Below, one piece after another: positions 15,447 to 24,215 of a stretch of 58,599 bases of DNA. The position numbers and the translations under genes were made by a program. Under the pieces are notes generated by a model, which saw only the letters and a program-made list of their open reading frames with translations, was not told the DNA's origin and did not search any database. The stretch is from an uncultured Eubacterium sp. (GTDB taxonomy: Bacteria; Bacillota; Clostridia; Lachnospirales; Lachnospiraceae). The number at the start of each line of letters is the position of its first letter. Position 1 is the stretch's first letter. Location: NCBI GenBank assembly GCA_945910225.1, contig CAMDYG010000014.1, positions 1 through 58,599 on the forward strand, in the 5' to 3' direction.

Positions 15447-16655
15447 TTACTGTGCTGATGTTGTTGATTCTGTGCTGTCTGATGATGTGTCATTAACTGT
15501 TACATTATCACTTACAAACTCAACTACCTTCTGATAAAGGACCTGATATCCTATCTCTGAATTCATCTCTTCTCCATAAGTATCAAGAATCTCCTGATAA
15601 TCATTATATCCATAATAAGAAGCAAGCTCTTCACCTGTTGAAGTAATATCATCAGCTGCAACTTCAATGTCATTATCTGCTGCTATTATAGTAACAATCA
15701 TCTTCTGTAAAAGATACTGCTTAGCATAGTTTTCTGCATATTCATTAAATGCATCTAACGAATCAAATTGATATGCACTCTTAAGATACTCTTCCTTAGA
15801 AGAATATGATGAGCTGTATGACTCATACTCAGCATCAACGTTACTGTTAAGTGTATTAAGCAGATCTTCAAGTTCTTCACTTGGATAATCAGATACATCA
15901 AGTCCATCTGTCATAGCTGCATAGGCACTGTCAAATATCGTACTCTGTCTGCTTGATGAAGCCTGTGATTCAAGATATGTCTTCACATAATCTCTTAAAT
16001 CATCTACTGTTGTTAATGTTACATCATCTACACCGAGCTTAGATGCATTCTCTGCAACCCATTCATCTGTAAGTTCTGGTGTTGTTGAAACTTCTATTGA
16101 CTTAACTGTTACAGTGAATACTACATCTTTTCCTGCAAGATCAGAATTAGAATAACTCTCTGGGAATGTACATGGAATATCTGTCTCAACTCCAACTGTA
16201 AGTCCCTCAAGTCCCTTATCAAGATCATCAATGAATCTTCCTGATCCTATAGTATATGATGCATCTGTTGCTGTTCCACCTGAAAATGCTGTTCCATCAA
16301 GCTTTCCACTATAATCAAGCTTAATTGTATCTCCTGACTTAGTAGTTCCACTTGTAACAGATTCAGTTGTCGCAAATGACTGTAAAATACTCTGTATATA
16401 ATCTTCTACATCTGAATCAAGCACTGTATAATCAGATTCATTACAATCTACAGACATCCCCTTCCAGTCTGTTAAAGTAACATACTTCTTGTAAATATCT
16501 GCATTAGACACTACTGTTCCTGCATACTCTTCTGCACTTATTGCTGTGTTGGCTGTTGATGGAGTCTTATCAGATGTCTTCTTTTTAGAATCACATGCTG
16601 TTAAAGATGCTGCCATAGCTGCTACAAGCAACACGCTGAACAATTTCTTTTTCAT
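15447..16655 (-). CDS. Lipoprotein with FKBP-type isomerase and trigger-factor-like domains
   Basis: A predicted extracytoplasmic lipoprotein of about 402 residues. The signal MKKKLFSVLLVAAMAASLTAC ends in a lipobox (LTAC). After a Thr/Ser-rich linker comes an FKBP-like domain (about 85-185: GDTIKLDYSGKLDGTAFSGG, FPESYSNSDLAGKDVVF), then a helical trigger-factor C-terminal-like region (about 190-385: VDDLRDYVKTYLESQ, LDAFNEYAENYAKQYLLQKM) and a Ser/Thr-rich tail. It probably folds secreted proteins on the outer face of the membrane. The ATG at 16655 gives the cleaner signal peptide; an upstream in-frame ATG at 16667 directly abuts GGAAAGG and remains possible. Confidence 0.85.
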   Translation of the reverse strand: MKKKLFSVLLVAAMAASLTACDSKKKTSDKTPSTANTAISAEEYAGTVVSNADIYKKYVTLTDWKGMSVDCNESDYTVLDSDVEDYIQSILQSFATTESVTSGTTKSGDTIKLDYSGKLDGTAFSGGTATDASYTIGSGRFIDDLDKGLEGLTVGVETDIPCTFPESYSNSDLAGKDVVFTVTVKSIEVSTTPELTDEWVAENASKLGVDDVTLTTVDDLRDYVKTYLESQASSSRQSTIFDSAYAAMTDGLDVSDYPSEELEDLLNTLNSNVDAEYESYSSSYSSKEEYLKSAYQFDSLDAFNEYAENYAKQYLLQKMIVTIIAADNDIEVAADDITSTGEELASYYGYNDYQEILDTYGEEMNSEIGYQVLYQKVVEFVSDNVTVNDTSSDSTESTTSAQ

Positions 16656-16871
16656 ATAAATAACCATGCCTTTCCATTGCCTGCAAACCTTAAGCCACAG
16701 GCACTAATTTGCGTGTGAAGATTTATTTTCACACTATCATTCTTTCTATTATTAAATAAATATATAAAGATTAGCTGCTGTTCAAAACAGCAAGCCTTAT
16801 ATTTATAGCACATTTACCCATAAAATAAAAGTAATTTCACATTAATTTCACTTTTTTATATCCTCATTAAC

Positions 16872-16880
16872 TGCTATAAT
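16872..16880 (+). promoter_or_regulatory. Extended -10 promoter element of apbE
   Basis: TGCTATAAT is a perfect extended -10 motif 60 bp before the apbE start. No good -35 is visible, which extended -10 promoters tolerate. The rest of the 16656-16939 gap holds only a small dyad (GTGTGAA 16713-16719 with TTCACAC 16728-16734). Confidence 0.55.
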
Positions 16881-16900
16881 CTCTAATAGCGAATTTAATA

Positions 16901-16930
16901 GGAGGATATATCCATACCAGTATATGGATA
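16901..16930 (+). promoter_or_regulatory. apbE leader: distant GGAGG and intervening hairpin
   Basis: GGAGG (16901-16905) lies 34 bp before the only sensible start codon (16940), too far for normal initiation. Between them TATCCATA (16909-16916) pairs with TATGGATA (16923-16930), which would shorten the effective distance to about 12 nt. Confidence 0.5.
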
Positions 16931-16939
16931 AACATAATA

Positions 16940-17974
16940 ATGCGGTCACATTTATTGCGAAAAATATGTGGTGCAGCTACATTATTGGCTACCAGTGTCA
17001 GTCTTTTTTTCACTTCCGGCTGCTCTGGTCCGAAGGTAACTATATCCACACCAGAAACTGTCAGTGGTTTCAAACTTAACACATTTGTACAGATTGACTC
17101 TTACACAAGTATATCCCAGGATGTACTCGATAATGCATTGAATCTGTGTGACTATTATGAAAACATTTTTTCAAGAACAAAAGAAGACAGTGAACTGTAC
17201 AAAGTCAACTCTGAATCTTCTGCCAGTATATCTAAAGACCTGTTTGAGCTTATCAGCACCAGCCTTAAGTACTGTGAATTAAGCAATGGCAGTTTTGATA
17301 TAACAATAGGAAGCGTGTCTGGTCTGTGGGATTTCACTTCTGATAATCCAAAAGTTCCGGATGCCTCGCTGATTAATGAAGCTCTTCCTCTCGTTGACTA
17401 TAAAAAAGTCAGCGTTACTGATAACGGCAATGATACATACACACTCACTAAACCGGCGGATGTAATTATCGATCTTGGAGCCGTTGCCAAGGGTTATATT
17501 GCTGACAGAATCAAAGAATATCTTGAATCCCAGGGAGTCAGCCGTGCTATAATTAATCTTGGAGGAAATGTACTATGCATAGGCAGGAAATCATCATCTG
17601 ATAATTTTGCTATTGGCGTAAGAAAACCATTTGCTGCCAACAATGAAATTTTATTTGCGTTATCTGTTGATGACACTTCTGTTGTATCGTCTGGAAATTA
17701 CGAAAGGTATTTCTATGCAGATGATGGAACTTTCTATCATCACATACTTAATCCTCGAACCGGTTATTCTTATGATAATAACTTGTCAGATGTTACCATA
17801 CTATCTGATGATTCTCTTTCAGGCGACTGCCTGAGCACAACATGTTTCTGTCTTGGTCTTGATGAAGGCATGAAGCTGATAGAAAGCCTTGATAATACAG
17901 AGGCTGTATTCGTAACTAATGATGGAGACATATACTACACCTCTGGTGCAAGTTCACATGTCATATCTAATTAA
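16940..17974 (+). CDS. apbE: FAD:protein FMN transferase (ApbE family lipoprotein)
   Basis: A 344-residue extracytoplasmic lipoprotein that attaches FMN covalently to Thr or Ser of target flavoproteins, for example Rnf or NQR subunits and secreted flavoproteins. The signal and lipobox (FFTSGC, Cys near 28) are followed by the ApbE fold: VIIDLGAVAKGYIADRI (about 174-190), IINLGGNV, HHILNPRTGYSYDNNLS and the metal-binding SGDCLSTTCFCLG. No target flavoprotein gene is in the window. The start lacks a properly spaced ribosome binding site (see the leader at 16901-16930), but no alternative start exists in frame. plsC follows after 17 bp, probably in the same transcript. Confidence 0.9.
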   Translation: MRSHLLRKICGAATLLATSVSLFFTSGCSGPKVTISTPETVSGFKLNTFVQIDSYTSISQDVLDNALNLCDYYENIFSRTKEDSELYKVNSESSASISKDLFELISTSLKYCELSNGSFDITIGSVSGLWDFTSDNPKVPDASLINEALPLVDYKKVSVTDNGNDTYTLTKPADVIIDLGAVAKGYIADRIKEYLESQGVSRAIINLGGNVLCIGRKSSSDNFAIGVRKPFAANNEILFALSVDDTSVVSSGNYERYFYADDGTFYHHILNPRTGYSYDNNLSDVTILSDDSLSGDCLSTTCFCLGLDEGMKLIESLDNTEAVFVTNDGDIYYTSGASSHVISN

Positions 17975-17991
17975 CAGATTGGAGAATTGAA

Positions 17992-18729
17992 ATGATACGA
18001 CTAATATTAATAGTTATATTTGCGATTATAATATTTATCTTAAGTTTGATAATGCTGCCAGTTTTCTGGCTTATAGGAAAGTTTAACAAAGATGCCCAGG
18101 ATCGTGGCAGCCTCCGGTTCGTTCAGGGAGTATTCAGAATAGTTCTCTTCTTATCAGGTGTAACTACAACTGTTAAAGGTCTTGAAAATCTGCCTGATGA
18201 CAATGAAGCTGTTCTTTTCGTCGGAAACCATCATGGTTTCTTCGACACCATCATATCATACACATATATGAAGCCAAGAACCGGCTTTGTAGCTAAGAAA
18301 GAAATCGAAAAAGTACCTTTGCTTAATATATGGATGCGCTATCTCTACTGCCTGTTCCTTGACCGTAATAACATGAAAGAAGGACTTAAGACAATTCTTA
18401 CAGGAATTGACATGTTAAAATCAGGAACTTCCATTGTAATCTTCCCAGAAGGTACAAGAAATAAAAGCACGGATGGTGTTCTGCCTTTCCATGCAGGAAG
18501 CTTTAAACTTGCTGAAAAGTCTGGTTGCAGAATAATCCCTATGGTTCAGAATAATACTGCCGCTGTATTAGAAGATCATCTTCCTTTCTTCAAGAAGACT
18601 CATACTGTTCTTGAATTCGGAAAGCCTATCGATGTAGCTTCTATGGAACGCGAGCAGAAGAAGACTCTTGCTAAAGATGTACAGGATCTGATTGAAAAGA
18701 TGTATGAGGAAAACAAGTCTTTAGTGTAG
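17992..18729 (+). CDS. plsC: 1-acyl-glycerol-3-phosphate acyltransferase
   Basis: A 245-residue membrane-associated enzyme that acylates lysophosphatidate to phosphatidate in phospholipid synthesis. One N-terminal membrane segment (about 3-30) precedes the acyltransferase domain with the H-x4-D motif in NHHGFFDT (about 79-86) and the substrate-binding FPEGTRN motif (about 151-157). Length and motif spacing are typical of PlsC. GGAG lies 7 nt before the ATG. It follows apbE by 17 bp and ends at a strong terminator. Related lysophospholipid acyltransferases cannot be excluded. Confidence 0.9.
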   Translation: MIRLILIVIFAIIIFILSLIMLPVFWLIGKFNKDAQDRGSLRFVQGVFRIVLFLSGVTTTVKGLENLPDDNEAVLFVGNHHGFFDTIISYTYMKPRTGFVAKKEIEKVPLLNIWMRYLYCLFLDRNNMKEGLKTILTGIDMLKSGTSIVIFPEGTRNKSTDGVLPFHAGSFKLAEKSGCRIIPMVQNNTAAVLEDHLPFFKKTHTVLEFGKPIDVASMEREQKKTLAKDVQDLIEKMYEENKSLV

Positions 18730-18744
18730 CTTACTTAGATTATT

Positions 18745-18803
18745 AAAGAGGGAGTGTATCTTAATGAATGTGTACTACATCATAAGACGCACTCCCTCTT
18801 TTA
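18745..18803 (+). terminator. plsC terminator
   Basis: AAAGAGGGAGTG (18745-18756) pairs perfectly with CACTCCCTCTTT (18790-18801), followed by T residues. Confidence 0.85.
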
Positions 18804-18844
18804 TTCATGTATTCAATAAACAAGCAGGTAATTCTTTGTCAAAA

Positions 18845-19124
18845 GCCTACTAACTTTCTATATTTCATCTCTTTAGTACGTCAATTTCACATCATAAGTT
18901 ATCAAATCAATTTCAACTACCTACTAATCATACGAACAACTTGAATTTCGTAGGTATTTTCATATACACAGGTATATATTCAGGCTCTGAGCACATATTA
19001 TCCCGCTCCCAATTTCCAAAAAATACATACGAAAATGTATTATTCTGCAAAATTAGTATGAAGACAGCCTCTCTTCTCGCCAAAAGATACCTACGAACTC
19101 AAATAAAACACACTTTTCGTCCGT
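18845..19124. repeat. Array of four 37-bp dyads (cluster 2), same family as 11898-12166
   Basis: Units lie at 18845-18881 (GCCTACTAA...TTAGTACGT), 18919-18955 (ACCTACTAA...TTCGTAGGT), 19025-19061 (ACATACGAA...TTAGTATGA) and 19089-19124 (ACCTACGAA...TTCGTCCGT). Three are exactly 37 bp and the last is 36. Spacers are 37, 69 and 27 bp. The copies are more diverged than in cluster 1, and mismatches between the two arms of one unit are not compensated. The array fills the gap between convergent genes, and I see no ORF in it worth calling. Confidence 0.8.
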
Positions 19125-19211
19125 AATTTCGATTTTTCAAAATAAAATTAGTGGCTCAATCAGACCAGCATCTAGCCTGTTCAACATGCCAGCATCCCTT
19201 CCTTGCCATAC

Positions 19212-19246
19212 AAAAAAGCTGCACCAGCATTATTGCTGGTGCAGCC
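19212..19246 (-). terminator. Terminator of the leftward 146-residue protein gene
   Basis: GCTGCACCAGCA (19218-19229) pairs perfectly with TGCTGGTGCAGC (19234-19245); six A residues at 19212-19217 give a U tract on the leftward transcript. Confidence 0.9.
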
Positions 19247-19260
19247 TTGAATTCAAATTC

Positions 19261-19701
19261 TTACTTTTTCTTCTTGAAAAGTCCCTTCTTTTTCTTCTCT
19301 GGAACCAATATCTTTCCGCCTCTTACTGACTTGATACCTACAATATAGATACCACTTACTTCTGCCTTAATCTCTGCTTTAACAGGAATCTGTTCGAATA
19401 CTTTAGGTTCACACATAAGTGACATAACCTTTGGTCCTATCTTAGCCTTAACTATTGGCATCTTACGTCCTCTCAAAGCCTTAGGTGTCTGTTCAAGCAC
19501 TATCTTAGGAAGTCCTGCATCTTTCAGTTTCATCATCTTCTTATCAATGACAAGCATTGACATAACCTGCTTTGCAGCTTCTAACTGTGCATTGTTAGCT
19601 TCCTGCTTCTTCTGAAGCTTTCTGCCAACTATAGTAAGGGCAACAAGTGCAGCAATCAGGACTGCAATAACTATTAATAAAACAATACTCCAAACTGGCA
19701 T
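19261..19701 (-). CDS. Single-span membrane protein, unknown function
   Basis: A 146-residue protein with an N-terminal membrane anchor (about 4-26, SIVLLIVIAVLIAALVAL), a short charged helix (LQKKQEANNAQLEAAKQVMSML) and a beta-rich cytoplasmic domain (about 65-130: PIVKAKIGPKVMSLMCEPK, VKAEIKAEVSGIYIVGIKS) ending in a Lys-rich tail (EKKKKGLFKKKK). The pattern recalls conserved uncharacterised Lachnospiraceae proteins; no enzymatic motif is visible. The ribosome binding site GAAGGAG lies 8 nt before the ATG. It ends at a strong terminator and stands alone, with nicotinate phosphoribosyltransferase upstream in the same direction. Confidence 0.75.
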   Translation of the reverse strand: MPVWSIVLLIVIAVLIAALVALTIVGRKLQKKQEANNAQLEAAKQVMSMLVIDKKMMKLKDAGLPKIVLEQTPKALRGRKMPIVKAKIGPKVMSLMCEPKVFEQIPVKAEIKAEVSGIYIVGIKSVRGGKILVPEKKKKGLFKKKK

Positions 19702-19815
19702 ATTTACTACTCCTTCGTTAACTTTTCATATACTAGTCAATTATATCAGACCAATCAGTAATTGCAAGTATTTTGTAGAAAACTCGTTTCTCCATCCACC
19801 TGCCAATTCCCATAC

Positions 19816-21267
19816 TTAGTCTGTCATTTTGTGCAAAAGAGACATCTTCATATCATAATATGCAGGGCTCATATCAAGATAATGGTTGTGAGGATTCTCG
19901 AATCTCTGTTCCTCTTCCCATATATTATTATTAAGCTGATCCTGAACATACTGCTTAATATCATCAATAGAAACGCTTTCCTTAACACGTTTGCCATTCT
20001 TTACAACAAGCTGCTGCAGCTCTTTAGCTGTACAATTCTCAAAATATCTGTTCTTCCAAGGCTTGACAGGATCAACATATCTGTATGGCTTTGAAAGATC
20101 CACTTCCTCATCTGCACCTGCAATCAGATCAGCAATTGCCTTCATATTCTCATCATAGATTCTATACACCTTTTTAAGTCCAGGATTAGTAATCTTCTCA
20201 ACATTCTCAGAAATCTTAATTCTTGGCTGGAATACTCCATCTTCTTCTACTGCCGCAATCTTATATACTGCTCCAAAAACAGGATCAGACTTTGCTGTAA
20301 TCAGTCTTTCTCCTACTCCAAAGCTGTCAATACAGCCTCCCTGTTCAAGAATAGACATAATAGTCCACTCATCAAGACTGTTAGAAACTACTATTTTACA
20401 GTCTGTAAGACCTGCATCGTCAAGCATCTTTCTTACCTTCTTTGACAGGTATGCAAGATCCCCACTATCAAGCCTGATTCCCTTAAGCCTCTTACCCATT
20501 GGCTCAAGAACCTCCTTAGCACAACGTATGGCATTAGGAATTCCCGACTTAACAACATCATATGTATCAACAAGAAGAACTGTAGCATCCGGATAATTCT
20601 CCGCATAATGTCTGAATGCTTCAAATTCATCCTTATAGAACATAACCCAGCTGTGTGCCATAGTTCCACTAATAGGAATGTCAAACATCTGACCGGCAAG
20701 AACTGTAGCTGTTCCAACAGCACCACCTATATATGCTGCTCTTGCGCCATACACAGCAGCATCCATATTATGTGCCCTTCTTGCGCCAAAATCAGATACT
20801 GCCCTGCCCTTTGCAGCTCGTACAATCCTTCTTGTCTTAGTTGCAATGAGTGACTGATGGTTAACCTGCAAAAGAATAGCTGTTTCTACAAGCTGTGCAT
20901 CAAGAAGTGGCGCTACAACTGTAATAACAGGTTCATTAGGATACATTATCGTTCCTTCCGGGAAAGAATAGATATCTCCTGTAAACTTAAAATCTGCAAG
21001 ATACTTCAGGAAATCTTCTCCAAAAAGTTTCTGGCTTCTTAAATATTCTATATCATCCTCATCAAAATGCAGATTCTCAATATATTCAATTATCTGTTCA
21101 AGTCCGGCAAATATAGCGTATCCTGCATTGTCCGGATTTTTTCTGTAAAAAACATCGAATGCAACATTTCTTTCTTTGTCTTCATCATTAAAATATCCAT
21201 TAGCCATTGTAAGCTCATAGAAATCCATTACCATTGTAAGATTTCTTTCATCAAACTGTCTCTTCAT
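19816..21267 (-). CDS. pncB: Nicotinate phosphoribosyltransferase
   Basis: A 483-residue cytosolic enzyme of NAD salvage that makes nicotinate mononucleotide from nicotinate, PRPP and ATP. Recognisable blocks are LTMVMDFYELTMANGYF near the N-terminus, SDFGARRAHNMDAAVYGARA, ISGTMAHSWVMFYKDE and GIRLDSGDLAYLSKKVRKML, all typical of the bacterial NAPRTase of about 480-490 residues. The ATG at 21267 follows GAGG by 6 nt; an in-frame ATG at 21294 has no ribosome binding site. No NAD-regulator site was recognised upstream. Confidence 0.93.
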   Translation of the reverse strand: MKRQFDERNLTMVMDFYELTMANGYFNDEDKERNVAFDVFYRKNPDNAGYAIFAGLEQIIEYIENLHFDEDDIEYLRSQKLFGEDFLKYLADFKFTGDIYSFPEGTIMYPNEPVITVVAPLLDAQLVETAILLQVNHQSLIATKTRRIVRAAKGRAVSDFGARRAHNMDAAVYGARAAYIGGAVGTATVLAGQMFDIPISGTMAHSWVMFYKDEFEAFRHYAENYPDATVLLVDTYDVVKSGIPNAIRCAKEVLEPMGKRLKGIRLDSGDLAYLSKKVRKMLDDAGLTDCKIVVSNSLDEWTIMSILEQGGCIDSFGVGERLITAKSDPVFGAVYKIAAVEEDGVFQPRIKISENVEKITNPGLKKVYRIYDENMKAIADLIAGADEEVDLSKPYRYVDPVKPWKNRYFENCTAKELQQLVVKNGKRVKESVSIDDIKQYVQDQLNNNIWEEEQRFENPHNHYLDMSPAYYDMKMSLLHKMTD

Positions 21268-21345
21268 AATTAACCTCATCTTTCTTTCATACAAATTAGT
21301 TATTCATATAAACCAGTTCTATATAGAAGGTTAGTTCCATATCAA

Positions 21346-21837
21346 TTATTCAGCTATATTTAACTCTTCTGTAGTTACAGTTATCCGCAAATCGCAATCA
21401 GACAAATGCTCATAATTAAGTTCCATCCCATACACAAGATATATTTCTATCTTATTATCTGTTCTGTCGATATCAAGCTGTTTGGTCGTTATTCCAAGGC
21501 TCATTGCTCCATATGGAGTATTATAGAAAGTCATCGTTTTATCACCTGGTTTGAAAATCATTTTGGTGGTAACAGCGCCCTTCTTAGAAACCTCTACACA
21601 ATTGTCATATATCTTAATCATACTTGTAGAACTTTCTTTGGATTCATCATATACCTCCTCATATCTGATGTATTCCTTCCCATTAACAACTGAATATGTG
21701 CCAACATTGATAATCTCTACAGTTTCATCTTCTTTAGTTTCAACATCTATCTCTTCTTCCGGCATCTCGTACTGGCTGTCCATTGCTCCAGTATATAATC
21801 CCCTTATCTTAATAAAGACCTTATCCTTATTGTTCAA
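21346..21837 (-). CDS. DUF1934 (YwiB-like) protein
   Basis: A protein of about 163 residues, predicted to be a calycin-like beta barrel (TKMIFKPGDKTMTFYNTPYGAMSLGITTKQLDI is the recognisable core, here given only as a region near residues 95-128). Small cytosolic DUF1934 proteins are widespread in Firmicutes and uncharacterised. GGAGG at the start of the gene lies 8 nt before a TTG at 21837, which I take as the start; a TTG at 21852 is the longer option. It follows spoIIR with almost no gap, so the two probably share a transcript. Confidence 0.78.
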   Translation of the reverse strand: MNNKDKVFIKIRGLYTGAMDSQYEMPEEEIDVETKEDETVEIINVGTYSVVNGKEYIRYEEVYDESKESSTSMIKIYDNCVEVSKKGAVTTKMIFKPGDKTMTFYNTPYGAMSLGITTKQLDIDRTDNKIEIYLVYGMELNYEHLSDCDLRITVTTEELNIAE

Positions 21838-21855
21838 ATACTCATCCTCCAAAAA

Positions 21856-22503
21856 CTATAATCCCAGCAATTCATTCATAAATGTAAGATATTTAAACTT
21901 AATCCTGCACTCCTTCTGTGTTACTGTCTGATATTCTTTCTCCGTCAGCACTCCTTCCAGCTTCTGCTTTGATTCATCTGGAACAACTCCGTATACAGCA
22001 TCCACAAAACATAAAGGCGGATAGAGGACACACCACCAGTTCTTCCCCTCAGCAGCCCCTATATCAACTCTGAAAGCCTCATAATATCCTGCCGGAAATG
22101 TGACATCCCCATATGATTTAACCGGGAAATAACTATTTTCAAAATATACATTTACACTATCGTCATGTCCTTCAGATCTTAAAGTATTAATCGCTACTTC
22201 TTTAATATTATCTGATTGTTCCATCAATATATTTCTTGATTCATCTATCGATTGTGAATCAGCAAGCAGTGGTTCTATGTAATCAACAACAGCCTGCTTA
22301 ACCTTTAACTTAACTTCCTGGTCTTCCTCTGAGTCACTATTAGCTCTTACATGAAATCTTATTATGCTGTCAGCAATTCCTTCTGTTACAGCATCCAAGT
22401 TTCCTGTATAATTCACTCTATAGTAACCTACCATAAGTGAAATTACAATAACCATTATCAGCAGTACGGCAAGTCTTCTCTTAGTTCTATGCATTTTCTT
22501 CAT
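21856..22503 (-). CDS. spoIIR: Stage II sporulation protein R
   Basis: A secreted or membrane-tethered signalling protein made in the forespore that activates SpoIIGA and so pro-sigma-E processing in the mother cell. It has an N-terminal signal-anchor (about 8-30), DSIIRFHVRANSDSEEDQ and the highly characteristic C-terminal block EGKNWWCVLYPPLCFVDA. At 215 residues it is normal length. The ATG at 22503 is 5 nt after GGAGG; the in-frame ATG at 22536 lacks one. DUF1934 follows closely. A SpoIIR gene, with spoIIID in the same window, supports genuine endospore formation. Confidence 0.95.
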   Translation of the reverse strand: MKKMHRTKRRLAVLLIMVIVISLMVGYYRVNYTGNLDAVTEGIADSIIRFHVRANSDSEEDQEVKLKVKQAVVDYIEPLLADSQSIDESRNILMEQSDNIKEVAINTLRSEGHDDSVNVYFENSYFPVKSYGDVTFPAGYYEAFRVDIGAAEGKNWWCVLYPPLCFVDAVYGVVPDESKQKLEGVLTEKEYQTVTQKECRIKFKYLTFMNELLGL

Positions 22504-22573
22504 AATAACCTCCATATATTCATGTCTGTAAAACATTTATGTATGGAGTATATCCAGAATACTTTATAATAAA

Positions 22574-22600
22574 CAAAAGACTGGCTAAAAATTGCCAGTC
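22574..22600 (-). terminator. Terminator of the GntR/FCD regulator gene
   Basis: GACTGGC (22579-22585) pairs with GCCAGTC (22594-22600); the A tract before it gives a U run on the leftward transcript. Confidence 0.82.
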
Positions 22601-22615
22601 CTTTAATCAGTATAA

Positions 22616-23284
22616 TTACTTGTTAAGAAGACGGATAATTCCTTTTTCCTGATTCGTTATATGCTGTCTTATAACTGTTTTCGTATGTTCCTCATCTTTA
22701 TTAGAAAGCTTATCGATTATATCGTTATGTTCGCTTATAAGTATAGAATGTGCTCTTGCATCCTTAACATATTCAAGTCTGTATCTGTACATCTGCTCTC
22801 TAAGGTTGTTGATAATCTGTATAAGTCTCTGATTATCAGTCATCGCATATATAATATCATGGAAATTAACATCCGCATCTACAATTGCCACTACATCCTT
22901 TGATATGATAGCCGCTTCAAATCTCTTGTTAGCCTGCTTAAGTTCCTCAATTCTCTCAGGAGTAACATTACGGCATGCAAGTGAAGCTGCCAGTTCTTCA
23001 AGAGCTGCTCTTACTTCAAGAACATCTCTCATATCCTTCTCTGTAATATGTGCAACCTCTGCTCCCTTTCTTGGGATCATAATAACAAGTCCCTCAAGCT
23101 CCAGCTTTCTGATTGCCTCTCTGATTGGAGTTCTGCTCACACCAAGCTTCTGTGCAAGCTGTATCTCCATAAGTCTCTCTCCCGGCTCCATCTCGCCTCT
23201 TAATATAGCCTGTCTTAAAGTGTTAAAAACTACATCTCTTAATGGGAGGTAGTCATTAGCATCCATCTTAAGTTCACCCTTCAT
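22616..23284 (-). CDS. GntR family regulator, FadR/FCD subfamily
   Basis: A 222-residue transcription factor. The N-terminal winged HTH (about 18-80) shows LRQAILRGEMEPGERLMEIQLA and VSRTPIREAIRKLELEGLV; the C-terminal all-helical FCD ligand-binding domain (about 90-215) carries the metal-binding His residues (NFHDIIYA, ISEHNDII, RQHITNQ). FCD regulators typically bind small organic acids. It lies 64 bp downstream of ispE in the same direction. A FadR-type palindrome exists in this window upstream of sulP (15342-15356), but linking the two is only a guess. The ATG at 23266 is a possible shorter start. Confidence 0.9.
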   Translation of the reverse strand: MKGELKMDANDYLPLRDVVFNTLRQAILRGEMEPGERLMEIQLAQKLGVSRTPIREAIRKLELEGLVIMIPRKGAEVAHITEKDMRDVLEVRAALEELAASLACRNVTPERIEELKQANKRFEAAIISKDVVAIVDADVNFHDIIYAMTDNQRLIQIINNLREQMYRYRLEYVKDARAHSILISEHNDIIDKLSNKDEEHTKTVIRQHITNQEKGIIRLLNK

Positions 23285-23348
23285 CTTATACCAGCCTTTC
23301 TGTAACTCTTACAATTCATTAATATATTAGTCATATGTCTCTGTTGTC

Positions 23349-24215
23349 TTAAGGATTAAATACCTCTGTTGTGTATACCTGTCTTGCTTCACCTTTAGCT
23401 CTTAAAAACTTCTGACACTCAATCATGGATTCTTCATCCCTGAATATTCCAAATACTGTCGGACCACTTCCACTCATCATGGCATTAATTGCCCCACAAT
23501 TCATCATATCCTTCTTAATACTATCTATAACCGGATATAACGGAATAGTAACTGATTCAAGTACATTGCCCATTCTTGAAGCCATAAGCTCTATATCAGC
23601 TGCCTTTATCGCCTCAATTATCCCGTCAATATCTGGATGGTTAACAACCTCTGTTGAATCAAGGCTTTCATATACTGTTCTTGTGGACACATTTACCGCC
23701 GGCTTAGCTATCAGTATATTACAATCCGGCATATCTGGAAGTCTTGTAAGTTTCTCTCCAATTCCCTCTGCCAGTGCAGTTCCCCGCATAATACAATACG
23801 GAACATCTGCTCCTATCTCAACACCTATCTTCATAAGTTCTCTTTCTGGAACATTAAGTCCATATAGTCTGCTCATTCCAACCAATGTACTTGCAGCATC
23901 ACTTGATCCTCCAGCCATACCTGCTGCTACAGGAATGAACTTGTTAAGATCAACCTCAACACCTCCAGACAATCCATATCTGTTCTTCATAAGCATAGCA
24001 GCCTTATATATAAGGTTATTCTCATTAACTGGCAGAAATCCTATGTTAGTTCTGATCCGGATATCATCCTCTTTTATCTTCGTCATAATAAGCCTGTCAT
24101 ACAGACCAACTGTCTGCATAACCATCCTTACATCATGATACCCATTCTCTCTTCTTCCTATAACATCCAGTCCAAGATTAATCTTAGCTCTGGCTTTCAA
24201 TCTAATACTATCCAT
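23349..24215 (-). CDS. ispE: 4-diphosphocytidyl-2-C-methyl-D-erythritol kinase
   Basis: A 288-residue GHMP-family kinase of the MEP isoprenoid pathway, phosphorylating CDP-methylerythritol. Motifs seen: the N-terminal ARAKINLGLDVIGRRENGYH, the ATP-binding PVAAGMAGGSSDAAST (about 92-107) and the C-terminal MSGSGPTVFGIF. Length fits the family. The ATG at 24215 is 6 nt after AGGTTAGG; a TTG at 24245 would be the longer start. The GntR/FCD gene follows it, an arrangement that suggests a shared transcript. Confidence 0.93.
   Translation of the reverse strand: MDSIRLKARAKINLGLDVIGRRENGYHDVRMVMQTVGLYDRLIMTKIKEDDIRIRTNIGFLPVNENNLIYKAAMLMKNRYGLSGGVEVDLNKFIPVAAGMAGGSSDAASTLVGMSRLYGLNVPERELMKIGVEIGADVPYCIMRGTALAEGIGEKLTRLPDMPDCNILIAKPAVNVSTRTVYESLDSTEVVNHPDIDGIIEAIKAADIELMASRMGNVLESVTIPLYPVIDSIKKDMMNCGAINAMMSGSGPTVFGIFRDEESMIECQKFLRAKGEARQVYTTEVFNP

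Noticed and set aside
18941-19126. Small rightward ORF inside dyad cluster 2
   Set aside because: No ribosome binding site, composition unlike a protein, and the repeat units explain the sequence.
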